From assembly GCA_030833305.1 (NCBI GenBank), contig JAURHL010000006.1:1-27149 (forward strand): a DNA stretch of 27,149 bases. Reading direction: 5' to 3'. The number at the start of each line of letters is the position of its first letter. Position 1 is the stretch's first letter. The notes under the pieces were generated by a model, which saw only the letters and a program-made list of their open reading frames with translations, had not been told where the DNA came from and searched no databases. A program made the position numbers and the translations under genes. Below are positions 1-6,087 of the stretch, piece by piece. This DNA comes from Acidimicrobiales bacterium (GTDB lineage Bacteria; Actinomycetota; Acidimicrobiia; Acidimicrobiales; Ilumatobacteraceae).

Positions 1-1
1 T

Positions 2-286
2 GTCGTCCTGCGCGACACGAACCGCCGTCTGCTCGATGATCACTCGGTGATCTGGCTACGAGCCCGACCGGAGTTGCTCGTCGATCGGGTCGCGGGTTCG
101 ACCCGACGCGGGGCGGGCCACCGTCCTCTCCTCGACGGGGATCCGCTCGCTAAGTTGACGCTCATGTCCACCGAACGTCGGGCGTTGTACGCCGAGGTCA
201 GCGACGTGACCATCGACGTCGACGCACTCGCCATCGAGCAGATCGTCCGGACGTGCGTCGACGCCGTGATGGAGTTGGAACGGTGA
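2..286 (+). CDS. aroK: Shikimate kinase, C-terminal fragment (5' end outside window)
   Basis: The open frame enters from the left edge and gives 94 residues. Shikimate kinase phosphorylates the 3-hydroxyl of shikimate with ATP in the cytoplasmic chorismate pathway. The visible part matches the C-terminal third of the family: a VVLRDTNRRLL stretch, a strand reading VIWLRARPELLVDRV, the RPLLDGDPLAKL segment that carries the substrate/ATP-lid arginine, and the closing RRALYAEVSDVTIDVD. The Walker A end of the gene is outside the window. Its stop overlaps the aroB start by four bases (GTGA), so the two are translationally coupled. The identification rests on these motifs together with the adjoining aroB and aroQ. 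Confidence 0.9.
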   Translation, partial: VVLRDTNRRLLDDHSVIWLRARPELLVDRVAGSTRRGAGHRPLLDGDPLAKLTLMSTERRALYAEVSDVTIDVDALAIEQIVRTCVDAVMELER

Positions 287-1299
287 GCAGACACGAGGTC
301 GTCGTCGAGCTCGGCGAGCGGTCCTATCCGGTCATCGTGGGACGCGGCGTCAGCGGAGAGGTCGAGCGATTCATTCCCGCCACCGCGCGACGCGCCGTCA
401 TCGTGACCCAGGAAGGTCTCCCCACCATCGATCTCCGGGCTTTCCCGCACACGACGCTCCGGATCGGTCGGGGCGAGGAACACAAAACCTTGGCGACCAT
501 CGAGGATCTGTGTCGAGGTTTCGCCGCCTTCGGCCTCACCCGTAACGACGTCGTCGTCGCGGTCGGTGGGGGAATGGTCACCGACGTCGCCGGCTTCGCC
601 GCCTCGACATGGCATCGGGGGACCGCGGTCGTGCACGTCGCCACGTCGTTGTTGGGAATGGTCGACGCGGCGATCGGGGGCAAGACGGGGGTCAACATTC
701 CCGAGGGCAAGAACCTGGTCGGAGCCTTCTGGCAACCCAACGCGGTGCTGTGCGATCTAGACCATCTCGACTCGTTGCCCCCTTCCGAGATCCGATGCGG
801 GTTGGGTGAGGTCGCGAAATATCACTTCATCTCGGGTCGGGACATGTTGGCGATGGACCTCGACGAGCGGGTGGCCACCTGCGCACGGATCAAGGCCCGG
901 ATCGTCTCGGAGGACGAACGCGAGGGTGGTGCACGGGCGCTACTGAATTACGGTCACACCTTGGCTCACGCCATCGAAACCGTCGGTCGACATTCCGTGG
1001 CGCACGGCGAGGCGGTCGCGATGGGCTTGGTTTTCGCCGCTCGATTGGCCCATCGACTCGGCCGGATCGATTCGAATCGCGTGCAACAGCACCATGAAGT
1101 GGTCGGACAGGTGTACGGCCTGGCCGAGAGGCCAACGAACTCTCTCGACGTCGACGAACTTCTGGTGGCCATGACCCGGGACAAGAAGGCAACGTCGGGC
1201 CTCACCTTCGTGCTCGACTCCGTTCGTGGCCTCGAGGTGGTGCCGGACATCGATCCCGCGATCGTGTCTTCCGTGCTCACCGAGTATCTCGCCTCGTGA
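283..1299 (+). CDS. aroB: 3-dehydroquinate synthase
   Basis: The protein is 338 residues, the usual family length. It converts DAHP to 3-dehydroquinate using NAD+ and a divalent metal (Zn or Co). Visible signatures are the glycine-rich NAD-binding GGGMVTDVAGF near residue 95, the SLLGMVDAAIGGKTGVN stretch, and the three metal ligands: E176 in GLGEVAKY, H225 in NYGHTLAHAIE and H241 in HGEAVAMG. The GTG at 283 is preferred over an upstream in-frame GTG at 253. It gives the normal N-terminus and the GTGA overlap with aroK, whereas the earlier start would add ten residues inside aroK. It is second in an aroK-aroB-aroQ-pepP-efp-nusB series. Confidence 0.97.
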   Translation: MSRHEVVVELGERSYPVIVGRGVSGEVERFIPATARRAVIVTQEGLPTIDLRAFPHTTLRIGRGEEHKTLATIEDLCRGFAAFGLTRNDVVVAVGGGMVTDVAGFAASTWHRGTAVVHVATSLLGMVDAAIGGKTGVNIPEGKNLVGAFWQPNAVLCDLDHLDSLPPSEIRCGLGEVAKYHFISGRDMLAMDLDERVATCARIKARIVSEDEREGGARALLNYGHTLAHAIETVGRHSVAHGEAVAMGLVFAARLAHRLGRIDSNRVQQHHEVVGQVYGLAERPTNSLDVDELLVAMTRDKKATSGLTFVLDSVRGLEVVPDIDPAIVSSVLTEYLAS

Positions 1300-1333
1300 G
1301 ATAAACGGCGAACACGTTCGGGTCGTGCGGAGG

Positions 1334-1339
1334 TATTGT
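1334..1339 (+). promoter_or_regulatory. Predicted -10 box of aroQ (leaderless arrangement)
   Basis: TATTGT lies exactly six bases upstream of the aroQ GTG. This matches the actinobacterial TANNNT -10 placed so that transcription would start at, or one base before, the start codon. The same spacing recurs at several genes in this window. No convincing -35 is visible. An internal promoter here would let aroQ and the genes downstream be expressed independently of aroKB. Confidence 0.5.
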
Positions 1340-1345
1340 CGAATC

Positions 1346-1786
1346 GTGTCCAGCATCTTGCTTCTTCACGGGCCGAACCTGAACCTTCTCGGTCAACGGG
1401 AACCCGCGATCTACGGCTCCCACACCCTGGCCGACTACGTGAAGGTCGTTCGCACGCTCGCCGAGGATCGCGGTTGTGCCGTCGAAGATCTTCAATCCAA
1501 CCACGAGGGCGATCTGGTCGATGCCATTCATGCCGCCCGCGGGCGTCACGACGTCATCATCATCAACGCCGGCGCCCTGACCCACTACTCGTGGAGCGTC
1601 CACGACGCGCTCGGGGCCTTCGAGGGACCGATCATCGAGGTCCACATTTCCAATCCTCACGCTCGGGAACCTTTCCGGCGAACGAGTGTCGTCGCGCCCA
1701 AGGCCACGTGCACGATCGTCGGTTTGGGGCTACGGGGTTACGAGATCGCGGCCCGGGTCGCCACGACTCGGTCTTCCCAGCGATGA
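1346..1786 (+). CDS. aroQ: Type II 3-dehydroquinate dehydratase
   Basis: The protein is 146 residues, typical for the small dodecameric type II enzyme, which removes water from 3-dehydroquinate by trans-elimination. The motifs are in order: GPNLNLLGQREPAIYG, with the catalytic Tyr at residue 23 and the flexible-lid Arg at 18; QSNHEGDLVDAIH; IINAGALTHYSW; and EVHISNPHAREPFR, with the catalytic His. The GTG at 1346 is chosen because it gives the standard N-terminus and stands six bases after a TATTGT -10 box; a weak GGAGG also lies about 11 bases upstream. The stop overlaps the next gene's ATG (ATGA). It follows aroB by 46 bases. Confidence 0.96.
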   Translation: MSSILLLHGPNLNLLGQREPAIYGSHTLADYVKVVRTLAEDRGCAVEDLQSNHEGDLVDAIHAARGRHDVIIINAGALTHYSWSVHDALGAFEGPIIEVHISNPHAREPFRRTSVVAPKATCTIVGLGLRGYEIAARVATTRSSQR

Positions 1787-2859
1787 CGACGTCGGACGAA
1801 AGGTGTCAGCTGGCGTTCTCGTTGGCCGGGTCGGAACATGATGTTCTGCTCCTGTCGAACCTCGAGGACGTCCGATGGTGTTCCGGCTTCACCGGATCCA
1901 ACGGCTGGCTAGTGATTTCGCGTGATTCCACAACCTTGCTCACCGACGGTCGGTACACGGAACAAGCACGAAGCCAGGTGCCGGATCACGTGGATGTCCT
2001 CGAATCTCGCTCGGCCGATGTCATGGCCGAGACACTCGGACGGGTCGCACCGTCGGGAACGATCGCCGTTCAGGAAGGCGACCTGACGGTCGCCGCCTGG
2101 CGACGTATCGCCACCACGGTCGGACGACGGCTCGCATCGGCCTCGGCCGAACTCGCGAACCTGCGGCGGGCGAAGACCGCCGACGAGATCGCGTCCATTC
2201 GTCGGGCCGCGCGGATCGCCGACGATGCTTTGACCGCGTGCCTGGAAATGTTCCGGCCGGGAGTGAGCGAGCGCGCGGTCCGCGACCTTCTCGAGGCGCG
2301 TATGCGCGATCTTGGTGCCGATGGCCCTTCCTACGACACCATCGTCGCGAGTGGGCCGATCAATTCGGCGCGCCCCCATCACCGTCCCACCGAACGGGTA
2401 TTTCAGTCGGGAGATTCCGTCGTGATCGACGTCGGTGCGTTGGTCGACGACTATCACTCGGACATGACGCGAACATTTTTCGTGGGCGATCCGAGCACCG
2501 AGATGCTCGACTGGTACCGCACGCTTCACGAGGCACAGTCCACCGCCGTCGACTTGGTCGAGCCCGGTCGCCCGGTCCGTGAGATCGACGCGGCCTGTCG
2601 CGCCGTTCTCGCCCGAGACGGTCTCGAAGAATGGTTCATTCACGGCCTCGGTCACGGCGTCGGTCTGTTGATCCACGAGAATCCCTTCCTCAACGGAACA
2701 TCCCGAGCGGTTTTGCGTCCCGGGGATGTCGTGACCATCGAACCGGGGCTCTATCGTGGGGGCTTCGGAGGGATGCGAATCGAGGACCTGATCCTCGTGA
2801 CCGACTCATCCCACGAGAATCTGACCAGCTCCCCGAAGGATCCCACATGCCCGCGATAA
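1783..2859 (+). CDS. pepP: M24-family Xaa-Pro aminopeptidase/dipeptidase
   Basis: The protein is 358 residues: a creatinase-type N-terminal domain (about 1-125, with CSGFTGSNGWLVI and LLTDGRYTEQA) followed by a pita-bread metallopeptidase domain. The five dinuclear metal ligands of family M24 are all present: D216 and D227 in IDVGALVDDYHSDMTRT, H291 in IHGLGHGVGLLIHE, E320 in TIEPGLY and E334 in MRIEDLI. It is predicted to cleave peptide bonds next to proline in the cytoplasm. Whether it is an aminopeptidase (PepP-like) or a prolidase (PepQ-like) cannot be decided from motifs. The ATG overlaps the aroQ stop, and the 3' end overlaps the efp start by 13 bases in another frame. The pairing with efp is conserved in many Gram-positive bacteria. 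Confidence 0.92.
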   Translation: MTTSDERCQLAFSLAGSEHDVLLLSNLEDVRWCSGFTGSNGWLVISRDSTTLLTDGRYTEQARSQVPDHVDVLESRSADVMAETLGRVAPSGTIAVQEGDLTVAAWRRIATTVGRRLASASAELANLRRAKTADEIASIRRAARIADDALTACLEMFRPGVSERAVRDLLEARMRDLGADGPSYDTIVASGPINSARPHHRPTERVFQSGDSVVIDVGALVDDYHSDMTRTFFVGDPSTEMLDWYRTLHEAQSTAVDLVEPGRPVREIDAACRAVLARDGLEEWFIHGLGHGVGLLIHENPFLNGTSRAVLRPGDVVTIEPGLYRGGFGGMRIEDLILVTDSSHENLTSSPKDPTCPR

Positions 2860-3410
2860 CCACCAACGATCTGAAGAACGGAATCACACTCGAACTCGAC
2901 AACGGCTTGTTCCAGGTGGTCGAGTTCCAGCACGTGAAGCCGGGCAAGGGCGGAGCGTTCGTGCGCACGAAGTTGCGCAACCTGCGTACCGGCAACGTCT
3001 TCGACAAGACCTTCAACGCCGGGATCCGCGTGGAGCAGGCGATCCTCGAGAAGAAGGACATGCAGTTCCTGTATCGAGACGGCGACGATTACATCTTCAT
3101 GGACACCGCCAGCTACGACCAGATGTCCGTGGCTCCGGTCGCCCTCGGTGACGCCGCCGACTACCTGATCGAGTCGATGGTGGCCATCATCGCGATCCAC
3201 AACGGTGAGATCGTGTCGGTGGAGATTCCCGCCGCGGTGGAGTTGCTCATCGCCAACACCGAACCGGGCATCCAAGGTGATCGCGTATCCGGGGCGCGCA
3301 AGCCCGCCGAGTTGGAAACCGGCAAGGTCATTCAGGTTCCGCTCTTCGTGAACATCGGAGACAAGGTCAAGGTGGACACCCGCTCCGGCGATTACATCAC
3401 GCGCGTCTGA
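2847..3410 (+). CDS. efp: Translation elongation factor P
   Basis: The protein is 187 residues with the three beta-domains of EF-P, which binds between the P and E sites of the ribosome and relieves stalling at polyproline. The tip loop of domain I reads HVKPGKGGAF, with Lys34 at the position modified in some bacteria. The PGKG loop is the lysine type, not the arginine (rhamnosylated) type. The C-terminal signature is recognisable (EPGIQGDRVSGARKPAELET, VDTRSGDYITRV). The start is supported by GAAGGA six bases upstream, inside the end of the peptidase gene. nusB follows one base after the stop. No EF-P modification gene is visible in the window. Confidence 0.97.
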   Translation: MPAITTNDLKNGITLELDNGLFQVVEFQHVKPGKGGAFVRTKLRNLRTGNVFDKTFNAGIRVEQAILEKKDMQFLYRDGDDYIFMDTASYDQMSVAPVALGDAADYLIESMVAIIAIHNGEIVSVEIPAAVELLIANTEPGIQGDRVSGARKPAELETGKVIQVPLFVNIGDKVKVDTRSGDYITRV

Positions 3411-3411
3411 G

Positions 3412-3819
3412 ATGTCAAAGCGTCCGGGGGTCGAAGATCCGCGCTCCGTTGCCCGAGAATCGGCGCTGACGTTGTTGTACGAGGCCGAGTCCAAGGGCAT
3501 CACCCCTCGTGCCGTCCTCGACGCCCAGGTGATCACCGTCGAGGACGTGGTTCGAACGCTCGTGCTGGGCGTGATGGACCATCGCAACGCGATCGACGGA
3601 TTGATCTCCGCCCACTCGACCGGATGGACGATCGAGCGGATGCCCGCGTTGGATCGGAACATCTTGCGGGTGGCGACCTTCGAGTTGTTGCATCGCGCCG
3701 ACGTCCCCACGGCGGTGATCCTGGACGAAGCCGTGGAGTTGGCCAAACGATTCAGCACGGATGATTCCGGACGTTTCGTGAACGGAGTCCTGGCGGCGAT
3801 CGCCGCCGAAGTCAGATGA
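3412..3819 (+). CDS. nusB: Transcription antitermination factor NusB
   Basis: The protein is 135 residues, the expected size of the all-helical NusB, which binds boxA RNA with NusE (ribosomal protein S10) in rRNA antitermination. Family signatures are the N-terminal ARESALTLLYEAE and the C-terminal LDRNILRVATFELLHR, DVPTAVILDEAVELAKRFS and FVNGVLAAIA. The ATG lies one base after the efp stop, consistent with a shared transcript and coupled translation. It is the last gene of the aro/efp operon. The next gene converges on it after only 18 bases, and in that gap I see no T-tract terminator. Confidence 0.96.
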   Translation: MSKRPGVEDPRSVARESALTLLYEAESKGITPRAVLDAQVITVEDVVRTLVLGVMDHRNAIDGLISAHSTGWTIERMPALDRNILRVATFELLHRADVPTAVILDEAVELAKRFSTDDSGRFVNGVLAAIAAEVR

Positions 3820-3837
3820 CGAACAGATTCCGGTCGG

Positions 3838-4284
3838 TCAGTGCAGGGATTCGGGCCACGGCCCGTTACCCCGGGCCGCGTCGGCGATCGTGGCCAAGGT
3901 GAATCCCTCGAGGTGTTGGCGCATGTGATCGCCGGCTTGTTTCCAGATCGCCAGGAGAACGCACTGTCCCTCGTGGTCGCACGAACCATCCTGATGGGGT
4001 TCACCGAAATCACCCAGGGTGATCGGACCGTCGACCGCGGAAATGATCTCGTTGAGCCGGATCTCGTTCGGCAGTCGCGCCAGCGTGTATCCGCCTCCGA
4101 CACCACGCTTGGATCGCACGAGGCCCGCTCCCTTGAGAGCCAGCAGGATCTGCTCGAGATACGGCTGGGGGAGTCCGGTCCGCTCGGCGATGTCGCGCAC
4201 GGACGTCGGGCCCTGGTCGTCGGCATGGAGCGTCAGCGACAAGAGCGCTCGACAGGCATAGTCACCCCGGGTCGACACTCGCAC
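3838..4284 (-). CDS. Rrf2-family transcriptional regulator with C-x5-C motif
   Basis: The protein is 148 residues: an N-terminal winged helix-turn-helix (VRVSTRGDYACRALL, then VRDIAERTGLPQPYLEQIL as recognition helix and GGGYTLAR as wing) followed by a dimerisation helix. In the IscR-like cluster region it has C102 and C108 (C-x5-C), while the place of a third cysteine is taken by W114. The protein could therefore bind an Fe-S cluster with other ligands, sense thiol or nitrosative stress, or no longer bind a cluster. The GTG at 4284 gives the canonical N-terminus and lies six bases downstream of TACGAT. Upstream start codons would add a non-conserved extension. It is divergent from the phosphodiesterase-like gene, with an inverted repeat between them. 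Confidence 0.9.
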   Translation of the reverse strand: MRVSTRGDYACRALLSLTLHADDQGPTSVRDIAERTGLPQPYLEQILLALKGAGLVRSKRGVGGGYTLARLPNEIRLNEIISAVDGPITLGDFGEPHQDGSCDHEGQCVLLAIWKQAGDHMRQHLEGFTLATIADAARGNGPWPESLH

Positions 4285-4290
4285 GATCCC

Positions 4291-4296
4291 ATCGTA
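4291..4296 (-). promoter_or_regulatory. Predicted -10 box of the Rrf2 gene (leaderless arrangement)
   Basis: Read on the minus strand this is TACGAT, followed by six bases and the GTG start of the Rrf2 gene. The spacing equals that seen at aroQ, thrS, pgsA and others. It supports the shorter start chosen for this gene. Its -35 region would fall in the inverted repeat at 4311-4336. Confidence 0.5.
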
Positions 4297-4310
4297 GAAG
4301 GTCGACGAGC

Positions 4311-4336
4311 GGGCGGAGTGCACCGGTGGTCCGCCC
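4311..4336. promoter_or_regulatory. Inverted repeat between divergent promoters, candidate Rrf2 operator
   Basis: The arms GGGCGGA (4311-4317) and TCCGCCC (4330-4336) are perfect reverse complements. Between them lies the 8-base palindrome CACCGGTG (4321-4328). The element sits in the 70-base gap between the divergent Rrf2 and phosphodiesterase-like genes, over the -35 region of both. That is where an autoregulatory repressor site would be expected. It does not resemble the AT-rich operators described for IscR or CymR, so assigning it to this Rrf2 protein is inference from position. Confidence 0.4.
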
Positions 4337-4354
4337 ATCGGCGATGATGGACTC

Positions 4355-5476
4355 GTGACACCGAAGCCGACTCTCCCGGACTATGCGGGAGCCAACATCT
4401 CCGGGATCGTCCCGGGTTGCCTACTGGCGGGTCCTGGTCATCGCCCCACATGGTTTCCCGCGCCCCTCCAATCGGCGAAAGCGATCGTCCTGCTTCTCGT
4501 CGACGGGCTCGGCTGGAATCAACTTCTCACCCGATCGCACCGTGCACCTTTCGTGAGTTCTCTGACTGGTGGACCGATCACCACCGTCGGTCCGTCCACC
4601 ACGGCGAGTGCCCTCACCAGTTTGGCCACCGGAGCGACACCGATCGAACACGGGATCGTCGGGTACCGGATGGACATGGGTGACGGCGTCATGAACAGCC
4701 TTCGCTGGACGGTGGACGACCGAGACGTACGCAAAGTGTTCGAACCCTCGACGGTCCAGCCGATTCCTCCATTTGCGGGAATCGCCGTACCGATCGTCAG
4801 TCGCGCCGACCTGGAGGCGACTCCGTTCACCTTCGCCCACCTCCGGGGATCACGTCCCCGAGGCTGGCGGTCGGCCAGCTCGATCGTGACGCAATGTTCT
4901 CGGCTCGTGCGCGAAGAAGGCGAGACGTTCGTGTATGCGTACTACGACGGTCTCGACAAGATCGCCCACGAGTGCGGATTGGGGGATCACTACGAGGACG
5001 AACTCTCCTTCGTCGACTGGCTCGTTCGCTCGTTGCACGACGCCCTACCTGCGGGCACCACCTTGGTCATCACCGCCGACCACGGGCAGGTGCACGTGGG
5101 GGACAACGTCATCGAGTTGCCGCTCCGTGTGTTGTCTCACGTCCACCACCAGTCGGGAGAAGGGCGTTTCCGCTGGTTGCACGCCAAACGTGGTCACGAA
5201 GCGGAACTCGAGCGGGTCTGTCGTGACCTCTACTCCGACGTCGCGTGGGTCGCCAGCAAGGAACAGGTCGTCGACGAGGCGTGGCTCGGTCCCGCACCCG
5301 GTGGGCGAGGCCAGGACGCCGCGATCAGACGGCTCGGCAGCGTGGCCCTGGCGCCCCATGCGGCGACGACGTTCCACGACCCCCTGGACTCGGGGCCCTT
5401 TCGTCTCATCGGGCGACATGGATCACTGACCGCGGACGAGATGCTGGTTCCCCTGTTGGCCGTCACTCGTCCATAA
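4355..5476 (+). CDS. Type I phosphodiesterase / alkaline-phosphatase superfamily hydrolase
   Basis: The protein is 373 residues with the metal-site order of the alkaline phosphatase superfamily (nucleotide pyrophosphatase/phosphodiesterase type). It shows D50 in LLVDGLGWN, the nucleophile Thr at about residue 82 in GPSTTASALTSLATG, the DH pair in YYDGLDKIAHECG, the ADH of VITADHGQ, and a late His in GRHGSLT. No signal peptide is visible, so it is probably cytoplasmic. The substrate cannot be told from sequence; related actinobacterial genes are annotated only as alkaline phosphatase family protein. The GTG start has GATGAT six bases upstream, a partial match to the leaderless pattern. It is divergent from the Rrf2 regulator and may be under its control. 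Confidence 0.85.
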   Translation: MTPKPTLPDYAGANISGIVPGCLLAGPGHRPTWFPAPLQSAKAIVLLLVDGLGWNQLLTRSHRAPFVSSLTGGPITTVGPSTTASALTSLATGATPIEHGIVGYRMDMGDGVMNSLRWTVDDRDVRKVFEPSTVQPIPPFAGIAVPIVSRADLEATPFTFAHLRGSRPRGWRSASSIVTQCSRLVREEGETFVYAYYDGLDKIAHECGLGDHYEDELSFVDWLVRSLHDALPAGTTLVITADHGQVHVGDNVIELPLRVLSHVHHQSGEGRFRWLHAKRGHEAELERVCRDLYSDVAWVASKEQVVDEAWLGPAPGGRGQDAAIRRLGSVALAPHAATTFHDPLDSGPFRLIGRHGSLTADEMLVPLLAVTRP

Positions 5477-5477
5477 T
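5472..5477 (+). promoter_or_regulatory. Predicted -10 box of bpa (leaderless arrangement)
   Basis: CATAAT, one base from the TATAAT consensus, stands six bases before the bpa ATG. It overlaps the TAA stop of the preceding gene, so the terminating codon doubles as part of the promoter. No ribosome-binding site is present, which agrees with a leaderless transcript. Confidence 0.5.
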
Positions 5478-5483
5478 CGACTC

Positions 5484-5975
5484 ATGAGCGATCAACCCAT
5501 TCATTCACCCGATGAGATCCTGACCTCGTCACCGGAATCGGACTCCGTCGAGGGTCCCCCGAACGGGAGCATCACCGAACCAGGCAAGGTGATGAGGATC
5601 GGCTCGATGATCAAACAACTGCTGGAGGAGGCGCGCACAGCCGCCCTCGACCAACCGAGTCGTGAGCGATTGGCGGAGATCTACGAGAGATCGATCGTCG
5701 AGTTGGCCGAGGCACTGTCTCCCGATTTGCAGCAGGAACTTCGGCTCCTGGCTCTCCCGTTCTCCGACGACGCACCGACGGACGCCGAGTTGCGAATCGC
5801 CCATGCGCAATTGGTGGGCTGGCTCGAGGGACTGTTCCACGGCATACAGGCAACCCTTTTCGCCCAACAGATCGCGGCTCGACAGCAGTTCGACCAGATG
5901 CGCCGTCTGGGGCAACCCGACCAGTTCCCCGGTGGTTCCACGACCTCGGACGAGCGCCCGGGAACCTACCTCTAG
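5484..5975 (+). CDS. bpa: Bacterial proteasome activator Bpa/PafE
   Basis: The protein is 163 residues. It is recognised as the ATP-independent 20S proteasome activator of Actinobacteria (Rv3780 family, DUF2587) from the core MRIGSMIKQLLEEARTAALD, LAEIYERSIVELAEALSPDL, LPFSDDAPTDAELRIAHAQL and LVGWLEGLFHGIQATLFAQQ. The C-terminus is GTYL. In the mycobacterial protein the terminal GQYL docks into the proteasome alpha ring and opens the gate, so here the motif is kept with Gln replaced by Thr. The N-terminal 35 residues and the segment before the tail are variable and probably disordered. The protein forms a dodecameric ring in known examples and delivers unfolded proteins without ATP. The finding implies that the organism encodes a 20S proteasome elsewhere. 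dnaE follows after 112 bases. Confidence 0.93.
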   Translation: MSDQPIHSPDEILTSSPESDSVEGPPNGSITEPGKVMRIGSMIKQLLEEARTAALDQPSRERLAEIYERSIVELAEALSPDLQQELRLLALPFSDDAPTDAELRIAHAQLVGWLEGLFHGIQATLFAQQIAARQQFDQMRRLGQPDQFPGGSTTSDERPGTYL

Positions 5976-5983
5976 GCGGCTGA

Positions 5984-5989
5984 TACTGT
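5984..5989 (+). promoter_or_regulatory. Candidate -10 box of dnaE
   Basis: TACTGT fits TANNNT and would start transcription near 5996, giving a leader of about 90 bases before the dnaE ATG. Unlike the leaderless genes nearby, this gene has a leader with a strong ribosome-binding site. No clear -35 is seen. Confidence 0.35.
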
Positions 5990-6009
5990 CGAATGACACC
6001 CGTGTGATT

Positions 6010-6029
6010 CGGGCCGATCCGTCGGCCCG
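6010..6029 (+). other. Perfect GC-rich hairpin between bpa and dnaE
   Basis: CGGGCCGA (6010-6017) and TCGGCCCG (6022-6029) form an uninterrupted 8-bp stem with a TCCG loop. No T-run follows. It could be a U-tract-less terminator for bpa or, if the TACTGT promoter upstream is real, a structure in the dnaE 5' leader. The sequence alone does not decide between these. Confidence 0.5.
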
Positions 6030-6074
6030 CTCAGGCGGACAGCCAACCGGGCATCTCGGCGACCACAGATCGAC

Positions 6075-6082
6075 AAGGAGGT
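6075..6082 (+). promoter_or_regulatory. Full-length Shine-Dalgarno of dnaE
   Basis: AAGGAGGT is an eight-base match to the 16S anti-Shine-Dalgarno and lies five bases before the ATG at 6088. A second ATG at 6083 directly abuts it but is out of frame. This site fixes the dnaE start and is the strongest ribosome-binding site in the window. Confidence 0.85.
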
Positions 6083-6087
6083 ATGAC

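Noticed and set aside
2751..4226. 491-codon open frame on the minus strand over efp and nusB
   Set aside because: It is antisense to efp, nusB and part of the peptidase gene and shows Arg/Ser-rich composition typical of shadow frames.
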